Source: Planctomycetota bacterium (lineage in GTDB: Bacteria > Planctomycetota > Phycisphaerae > SM23-33). Taken from it: a stretch of 64,000 nt of DNA. Numbering within the stretch: position 1 is the first letter of the stretch; every line of letters begins with the position of its first letter. The notes below the pieces were generated by a model that worked only from the letters and a program-made list of their open reading frames with translations, was not told the DNA's origin and searched no databases. The translations under genes and the position numbers were made by a program. The stretch spans positions 1-64,000 of the forward strand of contig JAKPKY010000003.1 in NCBI GenBank assembly GCA_029553505.1. The letters run 5' to 3'. Shown in pieces: positions 8,315-16,342 of this stretch.

Positions 8315-10453
8315 ATGTCTTTAGCCTGCTACATCGACGCGGAAGTGCCTTCCCTGGGCGAATGGAGCAGCGTCGTCCAGACGGGCGGTTCCCTGTTCAC
8401 GCAGACGCCCGCCGCCGCCTGGCCCGCGCGGGGCAAGGCGGGCTTCCGCGCCCAGCGCGTGACGACCGGCCTGTGCTACGCCCGCCGCGATTCCACGCTC
8501 GCCCTCGCGCCGGGCGGGGCGATCCACGTCGGCTTCTGGCAGCGATGGGACAGCCTGCCGACCGGGAGCGATTACACGCTCCACGAACTGCTCTCGACGG
8601 TGCCCGCCGGCGAAGACGCGGCGATCCGGTTCTCGACCGCCGGGGCGATCCGGTGGATGGTTCGCAACGACGCCGGCGCGAGCCTGTACACCGACTGGTC
8701 CGCCGCCCTGCCCGCCGGGACGTGGAATCACGTCGTGGTCGCCCTGGGCCGCGCGACGACCAACGTCAGTTCCGACGGCTGGGCGAGCCTGTGGGTAGAC
8801 GGGCGGCTCGTCGGCACGATCGCGGGCATCGACAACTACGACCGGTTCGACTGCAATCCGGGGCTGATCGTCGGGCGGCGGTGGACGGCCTCGGTGAACT
8901 TCACGTTGGACCTCGACGAGATCAAGGTCGGCACGACGCTGGCCGATGTCGAGCCGTTCAGCCCCGAACCGCTGACGGACTACGACGAGCCGCGCCGGAC
9001 GGTGCTGATCGTCCCGGACACGGCCGACGGGCGGACGTTCGCGGCGGACTGCTTTGCGGCCGGGATTCCCCGCGCGAACGTCTGCTACCTGTCCACGGTG
9101 GGGACGGAAACGCTGGCCGACTACGCGACGTTCCAGACGCAGATCGAGACGCCTTTGGCCGCGTTGCTCGCATCGCGCCCGGTCGTCGCCTCGCGCGTGA
9201 CGACGTTTTTAATCGGCCCCGGCGTCCCGGGGTTTTTCAACAGCGGCGGCGTGACCTATTCGGCCACTTCCCGCCTGATGCGCTACGGCACGGCTTTTAA
9301 TCCCGACTCGGCCAACCCGCTGTACGCGCCTTCCGTTGTTTCTCGACCTTCGATCTCCGACCTTCGAACTTCTTCTGTTTATCTTTGTTCACGCATCGAC
9401 GCCGACACCATCGCCAACGCCCAGTCGGTCCTCGCGGCGGGCTTGACGCTGTCGGCGCAAAAGCTGGCCGAAAACGACGTGCTTTATACCGACGATCCGA
9501 TTTACAGCCGCGACGACCATTACGCCGAGCCGTTGCTGCCGCGATCGAACGCGTTGGCGAACATCGAAAACGCCGCGCTGGTCGCAGCCGACGGTTCCGC
9601 CGTGCAGACGCTGCACTCGACCGGTTCGCGCGCGGTCTTCGTGTCGCGAAACGGCGACTCCTGCCCCACATTGCGATCGGCGTCGGGCTGGCCTGCCCAG
9701 GCCGTCCTGAACTGCGGATTCGCGGCCGCGCTGGGCTTTGCCGACGCCGCATGCGACTTCCACGTGGACGCTTTCCTCCGGATGCTGCTGGTTGGCGGGA
9801 GCGTCGCGGAGGCTTTCGCGGTGGCTGTGACGAAACTCGACCACACGTCCGTCGCCGTTGGCTGGCCGGGCCTGACCGTGAGCTTCCCCAAGCGCGGGCG
9901 GAAAATTTATGCCGGCCTGGGCGGGCTGGAAGCAATCGACTTCGACCAGCCCCTCGCCTATGCCCGGCCTGACCAGGACACGCTGTCGCTTCCGCTGCCG
10001 GCGCTGGCTGGCCAGAAGCACGTCCTGCTCTCCCGGAACGTCTCTGCTTCGGGCGTGGAGGAGCGCAACACGCACACGCTGGCCTGGCTGGAACTGGACG
10101 CCGCCGGCGAGGCAACGCCCCTCGCCCCGCCGCCGCCGTTCGACCTGTCGGCCGAGGTCGAAATGCCCGATACGGTCCTGCTGGGCTTTTCCTGGCGGGC
10201 GGAAGACGGCTGGGCCGAGGCCGAACACTTTGAAGTTTTCGCCGACACCGGGGGCGGATTCGACCTGGAAAACCCAATCGCGACCGTCGAGTGCTCCGCC
10301 GGCGGGCCAGGCGACTTTGAGACGCGCCTGGACGGCCTGACGCTGCCGGCCTGGCTGGCAGTTCGCGCCGTCGGCGCGGGTCGCGCCGGCGAGCTGAGCG
10401 CGGCGGTGCTCGTGCCTGCATATCCCGCTCCGCAAGCGCCCGAACTCCTGTAG
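8315..10453 (+). CDS. large multidomain tail protein: LamG-like + TIGR03790-like + FN3-like
   Basis: The 712-residue product has at least three parts. Residues about 1-215 look like a concanavalin/LamG fold (IHVGFWQRWD, GTWNHVVVALGR, WVDGRLVGTI). Residues about 225-520 resemble the TIGR03790 family found mainly in secreted planctomycete-type proteins (RRTVLIVPDT, FAAGIPRANVCYLSTVG, TFLIGPGVPG, SRIDADTIANAQSVL). The C-terminal part is fibronectin-like strands. An AT-rich in-frame segment at 9328-9392 (residues about 339-359) does not look native. This could be a host-recognition tail protein carrying a host-derived domain; function is not known. Confidence 0.55.
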   Translation: MSLACYIDAEVPSLGEWSSVVQTGGSLFTQTPAAAWPARGKAGFRAQRVTTGLCYARRDSTLALAPGGAIHVGFWQRWDSLPTGSDYTLHELLSTVPAGEDAAIRFSTAGAIRWMVRNDAGASLYTDWSAALPAGTWNHVVVALGRATTNVSSDGWASLWVDGRLVGTIAGIDNYDRFDCNPGLIVGRRWTASVNFTLDLDEIKVGTTLADVEPFSPEPLTDYDEPRRTVLIVPDTADGRTFAADCFAAGIPRANVCYLSTVGTETLADYATFQTQIETPLAALLASRPVVASRVTTFLIGPGVPGFFNSGGVTYSATSRLMRYGTAFNPDSANPLYAPSVVSRPSISDLRTSSVYLCSRIDADTIANAQSVLAAGLTLSAQKLAENDVLYTDDPIYSRDDHYAEPLLPRSNALANIENAALVAADGSAVQTLHSTGSRAVFVSRNGDSCPTLRSASGWPAQAVLNCGFAAALGFADAACDFHVDAFLRMLLVGGSVAEAFAVAVTKLDHTSVAVGWPGLTVSFPKRGRKIYAGLGGLEAIDFDQPLAYARPDQDTLSLPLPALAGQKHVLLSRNVSASGVEERNTHTLAWLELDAAGEATPLAPPPPFDLSAEVEMPDTVLLGFSWRAEDGWAEAEHFEVFADTGGGFDLENPIATVECSAGGPGDFETRLDGLTLPAWLAVRAVGAGRAGELSAAVLVPAYPAPQAPELL
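9328..9392 (+). repeat. AT-rich, repeat-like insertion inside the tail gene
   Basis: About 65 bases inside the 8315-10453 gene are clearly poorer in G+C than their surroundings. They contain the near-duplicated words tcgaccttcgatctccgac and ccttcgaacttcttctg. The segment keeps the reading frame. Its style (short reiterated GA/TC words) matches the intergenic word-like repeats at 12713 and 21494, so it looks like intergenic repeat DNA that landed in a coding region. Confidence 0.5.
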
Positions 10454-10463
10454 GAATGATCCG

Positions 10464-12155
10464 ATGCTCACGTTGACCCTGTTTTCCAACTCGACACGCG
10501 AGTCGATCGTCTCCTGCCGCTCGCCGGCGGTGTATGTCGGCGGCGCGAGGCGGCGCGACCTGAAGGTCGCCTCGTGGGAAGTCCTGCCCGCGCCGCGGTT
10601 CGGCGCGGCCCGGCTGGTGCTGGTTCCCACGCGCTCGCTTGCGTCGCTGCCTCGCCCCGGCCAGCGCGTGCTGGTTCGCGCAGATGGAAACAGTGGCGAG
10701 TTCCGCGGCGTCGTGGCGCGGCAGGAGATGAGCGTTTCGGATACGGAGCAGGAACAATCTGTCGTGGTCGCGAGCGAGGTGGCGGAACTGCTCAGCCAGC
10801 CGCTCCTGGGCCTCTGGCGTTCGGGCGACGACGGCCCGGCGGCTTGCCCGCTGTCACGCTTGCGGTTCAATGCCGACGCCAACGGTCTGGCCAGCGCCGA
10901 GCGCGTCGAGGTCGCCGGCCGGACGACCCGCGTGTTCAACAGCGCCGCCAACGCGACGGCGTGGACTGTCTCCGATGCGCTGACGTACCTGTTGGCGACG
11001 GCTGCGCCGAAGGAACTCGACGTGCCCGACCCGGACGAACTCGACGCCGTTTGCGGGGCCCTCGATCTGCCCGCGATGGACCTGACCGGCGTCACGCTCG
11101 CGGCGGCGCTGGCGCGCGTGGCGGGCGTGGCGGGCGTGGAGATCCGCGCGGCGCGCGAGGGGCTGGGCTTGACGTTCTTCCGCCCGGGCCGACAGGGACG
11201 GCTGCGGCGCATCGGTCTTCAGCCGGCCGGGGAACTGCTCGACCCGTCGGCGAGCAATCTCTGGCGCGGCAGGCTGGGCTTGCAGCGCCGTCCGGCGGCG
11301 CGCGGGGTCATCGCCCTGGGGGCGGCAAGGCGATACGAAGTGACGCTGCCGCTCTCGCCCGGCTGGGACACAGCCGCCCAGACGACCCGCTGGCGCGATT
11401 TGGTCCGTAGCGAGTCGGACGACTGGCCCGCTCGCGCCCCCGTCTTCCGCAAGTGGGTGCTCAACGAGCACGGGCGATATTCGGCCGCGCCATGGAACCT
11501 GCCGCGGAACGACCTGTCGGAACTCGGCGTGGAGGGGTTCGCCCTTCCGGTTGCGCGGCGGCTGCTGCCGTGCCTGTCCGCCGACGCCACCGGGCAAAGC
11601 CTCGGCGTTCTCGTCGAGTACCGCGACGTGTCGCAGGGCGACTGGCGGCGCTGGACGAACCCGTTGTGGGTTTCGCCCGATGAATGCGCGATCTGGCTGG
11701 GGGGCGACTCGCTGCCCGCCGACTACTTCCGCGCCGCGGCGGCCGACGAACTCGAGCTGCGCGTCACCGCCTGCCTGGAGTCCGACGCGCGCCTGACGGC
11801 CGAGGTTCCCGGCTCGCCCGGCCTGCCGCCGGAGGTGATCGACCTGTCGGACCGTTTCGGCTGGGCGCGCGTGCACGAAAGCAGCGCGTTCTTCGGAAGC
11901 GCCGTCGCCGACGAGTGCGACGACGCGGAGTTGCTGGACGTCCACGCGCGCCGCCTGGCCGAGCAACTCCCGCAGGCCGTCGAGACCGAACTGACGCTCG
12001 GATGGATCGACGAGTCGTGCCACGTCGGCGATCTCGTCGAGCGCGTCGAGGGGCGCGGGCCGGAGTTTCGCTCCCGCGCCGACGCGCTGCCCTGCGTGCG
12101 GGCCGTCCGGCACGACTTCGAATCGCAGACCACCACCCTGACCGTGAGCGGATGA
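10464..12155 (+). CDS. tail hub/baseplate-like protein
   Basis: A 563-residue protein. Its layout, with N-terminal strands (TRESIVSCRSPAVYVGG, WEVLPAPRFGAARLVLVP), an RVLVRADGNSGEFRGVVAR barrel-like section and a long central alpha/beta part, is reminiscent of phage late-control D/tail-hub proteins, which nucleate the tail tip. I see no peptidase or lysozyme motif. It overlaps the next gene by four bases. The call rests on general architecture and position after the fibre-type genes, so it is tentative. Confidence 0.42.
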   Translation: MLTLTLFSNSTRESIVSCRSPAVYVGGARRRDLKVASWEVLPAPRFGAARLVLVPTRSLASLPRPGQRVLVRADGNSGEFRGVVARQEMSVSDTEQEQSVVVASEVAELLSQPLLGLWRSGDDGPAACPLSRLRFNADANGLASAERVEVAGRTTRVFNSAANATAWTVSDALTYLLATAAPKELDVPDPDELDAVCGALDLPAMDLTGVTLAAALARVAGVAGVEIRAAREGLGLTFFRPGRQGRLRRIGLQPAGELLDPSASNLWRGRLGLQRRPAARGVIALGAARRYEVTLPLSPGWDTAAQTTRWRDLVRSESDDWPARAPVFRKWVLNEHGRYSAAPWNLPRNDLSELGVEGFALPVARRLLPCLSADATGQSLGVLVEYRDVSQGDWRRWTNPLWVSPDECAIWLGGDSLPADYFRAAAADELELRVTACLESDARLTAEVPGSPGLPPEVIDLSDRFGWARVHESSAFFGSAVADECDDAELLDVHARRLAEQLPQAVETELTLGWIDESCHVGDLVERVEGRGPEFRSRADALPCVRAVRHDFESQTTTLTVSG

Positions 12156-12715
12156 CCATGACAGCCCATCGCCCCTATCGTGACGCGATTCGCCGGCTCG
12201 CCCAGGCCGGCCAGGCCGCCGGAATCCGGCTCGTGCGGATCGTCGAGCGCGAGCAGACAAACCGCTACGTCGCGCGGCCCGTCGAGTTCGACGAGCAGGG
12301 CGCGACGCAACTCGTTGGTGACCGGACGCTCGTGGTGACCAACCTCGCCGAGCCCGCCGACGCCGACGGGCAGGTGCCGCCCGACACCGACGCCGCCGCC
12401 CTCGACGTCGAAGGCCGGTGGGTGGTCTTCCTCCGCTGCCCGGCGGCTGCCGTGTTTGCCGCGAGAGTCGTCGCGCCCGTCAGCGGCGCGGCCTACCACG
12501 TGCTCGAACAGGAGCCTACCGGCGAGGGAACCTTCGCCGACAAGTCCGGCGCCGCCGAGATCACCGCCTGCAACCTCGCGGAACTTTCGCTCGGGCCCGG
12601 TGGCGCAGTCGACGAGGGCGAGATCGTCCTGGTGACCGCGCAGGCCGACACCGGCCAGCCGTCGACGATCCGCTACTTCTTCGACCACCCCGCCTACGCC
12701 AAGTATCTGGATTGA
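12152..12715 (+). CDS. virion-cassette protein, unknown
   Basis: A 187-residue protein beginning at an ATGA overlap (a second in-frame ATG is at 12158). It has an N-terminal basic helix (HRPYRDAIRRLAQAGQAAG), then beta-rich segments with acidic loops (TNLAEPADADGQVPPDTDA), and ends YFFDHPAYAKYLD. No family was recognised. Tight coupling to the hub-like gene suggests a tail-tip or baseplate partner. A word-like repeat starts directly at its stop codon. Confidence 0.5.
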   Translation: MTMTAHRPYRDAIRRLAQAGQAAGIRLVRIVEREQTNRYVARPVEFDEQGATQLVGDRTLVVTNLAEPADADGQVPPDTDAAALDVEGRWVVFLRCPAAAVFAARVVAPVSGAAYHVLEQEPTGEGTFADKSGAAEITACNLAELSLGPGGAVDEGEIVLVTAQADTGQPSTIRYFFDHPAYAKYLD

Positions 12716-12750
12716 AGAGTGGAGAGTGCAGAGTGGCGAGTGAGGAATCC
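12713..12750. repeat. AGTG-type word-like repeat
   Basis: Immediately at and after the stop codon lies a run of imperfect seven-base words: agagtgg, agagtgc, agagtgg, cgagtga. The same words occur in reverse orientation at 21567-21608. The remainder of the 161-bp gap (to 12876) is purine-rich with no gene. This resembles minisatellite-like intergenic DNA rather than a regulatory site. Confidence 0.6.
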
Positions 12751-12876
12751 CGGCGCACTAACAGAGCCCCGACCGTGAGGGAGGGGTCACCGACAGCCGC
12801 AAGTGGAAAGGCCGAAGGCCAGAGGCCTAAGCGGAAAACGGCGAACGGAAAGAGCCGCCGGAGGAGAGAGTGAACG

Positions 12877-13917
12877 ATGCCTTACCTCGCAACATGGACC
12901 AACGGCGACGCGCAGGGGCGGGTGGCCCCGGCTGTACACCGCATCCGCCTGTCCGACGCCCAGGAACTCGCCGAGGCGATCAACCGCCGCCGCCTGCTGA
13001 CGTACCAAGCCGCGCAGGACTTCTCGTCGCACGTGGCGACGGGCAAGCGGCTGCGCGAGCCGACCTTCGACAGCGCCGCCGCCCCGCCGCTGGACAATTT
13101 CCGCGCCGCGCTGGCCGAGAAGATCCTCTCCGCGCCGCTCGGAACGCTCGGCGGCGACCCCGCCACGCCCACGGCGATGGACTGGCTCTGGCCGCTCGCC
13201 GACGGTGACGAGAACAAACTCATCATCGCCAGCCAGGCGGGCGCGGGCGAGGTGTCGCTGTTCGACAAGCTCAACGCCACGGCCGGCTGGACCGACGCCG
13301 ACCTGCTGGCGGCGGCATCGCCCGTCCGCGCTGCGCACTGCAACGAGCTGCGGCAGGCGGTCGAGTGGCTCCGTCGCGGGCGATGGGTGCTGCCGGTCTA
13401 CCTGGCGACGGGGCTGTTCTCCCCCCTGCCCGACACGCCGTGGATCGGCGAGCTGATCGCCAACAACGGCACGCAGGAGCTTCGCACGCTGGGGATGGCG
13501 ATTCTCCGCACGACCGACGACCCGCCGCGCGGCCTGGCCGGCGCGACGGCGCGGGAGTCTTGCTCGCTGGCGGTCACGGCCGACGCCGACTGCCAGGTGG
13601 AGGTCTACCGCTGCAAGCGGACGGTGGACTTCGTGACCGACCGCCCGACGTGGAACGAGTACGACCCGAGCGCCTCGGCCGCGTGGGCCGGCCCCGGCGG
13701 CGCGGGCGCCGACGACGCCGCGTGGATCGGCTCGGTCTCGCTGACGGCCGGCGTGCCCGGCTGCCTGACCGGCGCGGCGCTGGCCGAAGCAGTGCAGGCC
13801 ATGATCGACGGCGCGGAGCAGAACTTCCTCCTCCGCCGCGCCGACACCGGATACGAGACCATCGCCGTGGCGGCAGAACTGACCGTCGAATTCGACCTCG
13901 ACAGCCCGCCGAACTGA
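12877..13917 (+). CDS. virion-cassette protein, unknown, duplicated in style
   Basis: A 346-residue protein with no recognised family. It opens YLATWTNGDAQGRVAPAVHRIRLSDAQELAEAINRRR, has an acidic middle (residues about 95-140), the strand pair ELRTLGMAILRTTDD, and a C-terminal half with alternating hydrophobic residues ending LTVEFDLDSPPN. It has no signal peptide or membrane segment. Location downstream of the hub-like gene and upstream of membrane lysis-type genes suggests a late virion or appendage protein. The start has ggaggagagag just upstream. Confidence 0.5.
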   Translation: MPYLATWTNGDAQGRVAPAVHRIRLSDAQELAEAINRRRLLTYQAAQDFSSHVATGKRLREPTFDSAAAPPLDNFRAALAEKILSAPLGTLGGDPATPTAMDWLWPLADGDENKLIIASQAGAGEVSLFDKLNATAGWTDADLLAAASPVRAAHCNELRQAVEWLRRGRWVLPVYLATGLFSPLPDTPWIGELIANNGTQELRTLGMAILRTTDDPPRGLAGATARESCSLAVTADADCQVEVYRCKRTVDFVTDRPTWNEYDPSASAAWAGPGGAGADDAAWIGSVSLTAGVPGCLTGAALAEAVQAMIDGAEQNFLLRRADTGYETIAVAAELTVEFDLDSPPN

Positions 13918-13951
13918 AGAAGGCAATAGCAAGGAAGGACAGGGAGATTCG

Positions 13952-14230
13952 ATGAACGTGTTGAGCGTGATGTTCGACCTGGCGACGTTCGGCGCGGCCG
14001 GGCTGATGGGCGCGATGTGGCTGTGGGAGCGAAAGCTCAGCCGGCATCGCGAGGAGCAGCTCAGCGAAGCGCACGGGCGGATTCGCCGCGACGAGGAGCG
14101 GTTGGCGAGCCTGACGCGTGTGGTGGAGCACAACACGGCCGCTATCACGCGGTTCGCCGAGATCCAGCGGGAAACCTGCGACGTCCTCAAGCGACTCGTC
14201 GAGGAGATGCACCATGTCCGGACGCGGTAG
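13952..14230 (+). CDS. holin-like membrane/coiled-coil protein (BhlA style)
   Basis: This 92-residue protein has one N-terminal membrane helix (about residues 5-25, FDLATFGAAGLMGAMWLW). A basic, then heptad-rich coiled coil (residues 28-85) contains LTRVVEHNTAAITRFAEIQRE. That layout matches BhlA/UviB-type holins and i-spanin-like phage proteins. It follows the virion genes, where lysis genes are expected. A 127-bp inverted-repeat element starts at the first base after its stop codon. Holin versus structural anchor cannot be decided from sequence. Confidence 0.55.
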   Translation: MNVLSVMFDLATFGAAGLMGAMWLWERKLSRHREEQLSEAHGRIRRDEERLASLTRVVEHNTAAITRFAEIQRETCDVLKRLVEEMHHVRTR

Positions 14231-14357
14231 GCTCCGTCGGAAGGCTCGGCGTCCGATGCGTGAAGGGTGGCACTGCTTGCTTGCAAGCAGTGTTCTCGCG
14301 GCTGCACGGCTTGACGAGCAAGCCGTGGCACACGCCATGCGAATTGACAGGCAGAGC
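14231..14357. repeat. MITE-like element, copy A
   Basis: A 127-bp element lies between two lysis-type genes. Its left end GCTCCGTCGGAAGGCTC (14231-14247) matches the left end of copy B at 13 of 17 positions, and its right end GAATTGACAGGCAGAGC (14341-14357) is an approximate inverse. The interior holds two palindromes: CACTGCTTGC/GCAAGCAGTG (14270-14291), and CACGGCTT with a matching AAGCCGTG (14305-14328). The interior is nearly identical to copies B and C. Any open frame across it is spurious. Confidence 0.75.
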
Positions 14358-14377
14358 GAAACGGAAAGGAAATTGCC

Positions 14378-14650
14378 ATGCGAACGATCCTGATTCTCGG
14401 CGTCCTGTGCGCCGTCTGCGGCGGGCTGCTGCCCGGCTGCGGAAACGTGACCCTGCGCGGCGAGGCCCTGACGGCCGCCGAAACCAGCGCGATGGACGCT
14501 TACCAGGCAGTCCAGCGCGCAGGCGCGACGACAACCACCCAGCCGACGTGGGAACAGTCCTACCTGGTGGAAAACTTCAGGCAATGGCGCTACTTCGTCC
14601 GCGCGGCTCGCAAAGACCTTACGTGGGGACCGAAGCTCGCCGGCGAATAG
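14378..14650 (+). CDS. small lipoprotein in lysis region
   Basis: A 90-residue protein with a lipoprotein signal: basic start, hydrophobic core, lipobox LPGC with the lipidated cysteine at residue 21. The mature part is about 70 residues, helical and without cysteines, containing ATTTTQPTWEQSYLVENFRQWRY. Small outer-membrane lipoproteins next to a membrane/coiled-coil protein are typical of spanin pairs, so an o-spanin role is possible. Plain cell-envelope lipoprotein is the alternative. aaaggaa stands just ahead of the start. Confidence 0.55.
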   Translation: MRTILILGVLCAVCGGLLPGCGNVTLRGEALTAAETSAMDAYQAVQRAGATTTTQPTWEQSYLVENFRQWRYFVRAARKDLTWGPKLAGE

Positions 14651-14654
14651 CCAG

Positions 14655-14745
14655 CGAGCTAGAGCAGGCGAGCAGTTGAGCAGTGGAACAGTAGAAAAAC
14701 GCTCCGCGAGCCTGCGGTCTCCTGCTCACCTGTTCTCCTGCTCAG
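14655..14745. repeat. inverted word-like repeat (GAGCAG type)
   Basis: Reiterated words gagcaggcgagcag and gagcagtggaacag on the left face the inverse words ctcctgctcacctg and ttctcctgctc on the right (about 14719-14743). The arrangement can fold back on itself. It fills most of the 207-bp gap between the lipoprotein gene and the gene at 14858; no promoter was evident. Confidence 0.5.
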
Positions 14746-14857
14746 GAATGTTGCCGACCCGTTGCGCCGGGAGCGCCGAAAGGGGCGAAAGAAGGTCGCA
14801 CGCGAAGCTTCACCTCTAACCTTTCCCCTCTACCCTCGCGCCGGAAAGGATTCGACG

Positions 14858-15205
14858 ATGACTGACCTGACCGAATGTATCGAAAAACTGTTGGAGCGCG
14901 TTCCCGACTCGCAGCGCCAGGTCGCGTCGGAGTTGCTGGCGCAGTACGGCCCGCGGTTGTTCGAGCTGGCCCAGGAGGACGCGTGGCAGTGGCTTCGCCG
15001 TCTGCTGGCAGGCGACCTGGACGTGGTGACCGAGCTGGACTCCAAGCTGTCGGATGACCAGTTCGTCGCCAAGGTCAAGACCAACACGGCCCGCTGGGAA
15101 AATGTGGCCGGCTACAACCAGGTCCGCGACGAACTGCGGAATGAAATTCTGCTGCGGCTGGCGCCGGTCGTGCTGAACCTGCTGGCCGGTTTGGTGGGGC
15201 TTTAA
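14858..15205 (+). CDS. small helical protein of the virion/lysis region, unknown
   Basis: The 115-residue acidic protein is largely helical (ECIEKLLERVPDSQRQVASELL; RRLLAGDLDVVTELDSKLSD) and ends in a hydrophobic tail LAPVVLNLLAGLVGL that could insert in a membrane. The ATG at 14858 was chosen because ggaaagga sits seven bases upstream; an upstream in-frame start at 14762 would run through repeat-like DNA. No family was recognised. The hydrophobic tail and location suggest a lysis or particle-release accessory, which is inference. Confidence 0.5.
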   Translation: MTDLTECIEKLLERVPDSQRQVASELLAQYGPRLFELAQEDAWQWLRRLLAGDLDVVTELDSKLSDDQFVAKVKTNTARWENVAGYNQVRDELRNEILLRLAPVVLNLLAGLVGL

Positions 15206-15269
15206 CCCGGCTTCGCCTTCGGCTACGCCGTGGCAAGCCGGGTTATCACGGCGTAGTCCCGACGGGACG
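15203..15269. repeat. stop-codon-spanning palindrome and second hairpin
   Basis: TAACCCGGCTT (15203-15213, including the stop codon) pairs perfectly with AAGCCGGGTTA (15235-15245). Between them is the self-complementary-looking cttcgccttcggctacgcc. A second small palindrome GTCCCGACGGGAC follows at 15257-15269. There is no T-tract, so it is more likely one of the dispersed self-complementary repeats than a standard terminator. Confidence 0.55.
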
Positions 15270-15299
15270 AAGCCGGATGGCAACGAAAGGAGTCGGGAG

Positions 15300-15497
15300 A
15301 TGAATCGCGTTCGAAACTGGATTCGAGGGAAGAAGACCTACCTCACGGCCGCACTTGGCCTGCTGGGCGCTGTGGTCGCCTGGGCCGACGGGCAGATCGA
15401 CACGCTGGCGCTGCTGGCGGCCGTCTGGGCCGCGGCGCAGGCCTGTTTCATCCGCGCGGGAATCGGCAATGAGGTCCAGAAGGCGCAGGGACAATGA
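15300..15497 (+). CDS. holin-like small membrane protein
   Basis: The 65-residue protein has a basic N-terminus (NRVRNWIRGKKTY), two hydrophobic helices (about residues 14-28 and 34-50) and a short hydrophilic tail. This is the plan of many small phage holins, which form lesions in the inner membrane. A strong aaaggag site precedes the ATG at 15300. It is the last plus-strand gene of the virion cassette. No endolysin gene is next to it. A non-phage small membrane protein cannot be excluded. Confidence 0.58.
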   Translation: MNRVRNWIRGKKTYLTAALGLLGAVVAWADGQIDTLALLAAVWAAAQACFIRAGIGNEVQKAQGQ

Positions 15498-15512
15498 CTG
15501 CATCGCAGGCAT

Positions 15513-15761
15513 TCAATCCACTGCATTGTGATATGCCTGTTCGAGCATCCTGGCTGGCGTGAATACCAGGTCAATTACCTGCGCCTCGGCCCCGTCAGAC
15601 CCGACGGAAACTAAGTGCCCGGTTTTACCCTTTTCCGGGTCCCACTCGTTTACTGGGCTGAAATGAGTGATGACGTGTGTCGCGCGGAGACAGACGTAAG
15701 TGCCCGCGTAAACGGTGATGACGAGGAAGAATGCGATGCCGATGCGCCAGATTTTCTTCAT
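15513..15761 (-). CDS. small membrane-anchored protein, unknown
   Basis: An 82-residue protein starting MKKIWRIGIAFFLVITVYAG, a signal anchor or signal peptide, followed by a polar domain (HFSPVNEWDPEKGKTGH) and ending DLVFTPARMLEQAYHNAVD. G+C is lower than in neighbours, but hydrophobic/polar partition and codon choice look genuine. It runs against the phage-like cassette and marks its right boundary. Family not recognised. Confidence 0.55.
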   Translation of the reverse strand: MKKIWRIGIAFFLVITVYAGTYVCLRATHVITHFSPVNEWDPEKGKTGHLVSVGSDGAEAQVIDLVFTPARMLEQAYHNAVD

Positions 15762-15863
15762 GGTCCACCCCGCGAAAACGCCATAGGAACGAATGTCGCC
15801 GTAACACGAAGGATTGTAGGGGCTTCGCGGAGACGAAACAAGATGCCCGCAAGTTCACGTAGG

Positions 15864-15922
15864 GTGGGCAACTTCGTTGCCCACGGAAACAATCGGCACA
15901 ATCCCGTGGGCAGCAAGTTGCT
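15864..15922. repeat. dispersed palindrome (GTGGGCAAC type)
   Basis: GTGGGCAAC (15864-15872) and GTTGCCCAC (15876-15884) form a perfect nine-pair stem with a three-base loop. A related unit gtgggcagcaagttgc follows at about 15906. It lies in the 178-bp gap between two small minus-strand genes. It shares the agggtgg lead-in seen inside the MITE-like elements. Confidence 0.55.
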
Positions 15923-15939
15923 CGCTCTATCGCTATACC

Positions 15940-16287
15940 CTAGAGGATGAGCATCAGGCATGCGCCGGCGAGAATCGCGCCGACGCCGATGGCGATCACG
16001 TTGCGCCTCAAAAACATGCCGCCGGGACGGGCCATAGCGCTCAGCAGGACAGTCGCCACGCCGAACACGAGGATCAATGTCCCGAGGGTCGCGAATACGC
16101 CCGAACTCCCGCTGAGCGCCATCAGGACAATGCACAGGGCCAGCAGGATCGCGGGGCCGGCAAGCAGGTCGCCCTTGCGGCCGCGACGGATGCCCCGTCC
16201 CCAGAAGAAGATCGCCGCCCCAAGGACAACCGCCAGCATTACGAAGGCGGCCGTTTCCAGATATTGGTTCCCCACGTCGAAGCCCAT
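15940..16287 (-). CDS. four-helix membrane protein, unknown
   Basis: The 115-residue protein has about four hydrophobic segments (near residues 10-28, 42-60, 64-82 and 93-113) with a basic loop GRGIRRGRKGD after the first. The start at 16287 is preferred over an upstream extension of low-complexity sequence. No family was recognised. It is an integral membrane protein of unknown role, placed between two small genes on the same strand. Confidence 0.55.
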   Translation of the reverse strand: MGFDVGNQYLETAAFVMLAVVLGAAIFFWGRGIRRGRKGDLLAGPAILLALCIVLMALSGSSGVFATLGTLILVFGVATVLLSAMARPGGMFLRRNVIAIGVGAILAGACLMLIL

Positions 16288-16342
16288 GCCATGAGGATAC
16301 CCGCGAACGCCGGTCAGCGCCAAGGCCGGACCGCCCGGCGCG

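Noticed and set aside
12713-12876. Possible CRISPR array from evenly spaced words
   Set aside because: The words are about seven bases, uneven, with no spacer-sized unique segments and no cas genes.
15203-15245. Palindrome at the end of the 14858 gene as an intrinsic terminator or attachment site
   Set aside because: There is no T-run, the loop is long, and no second copy was found on the left border of the phage-like cassette.
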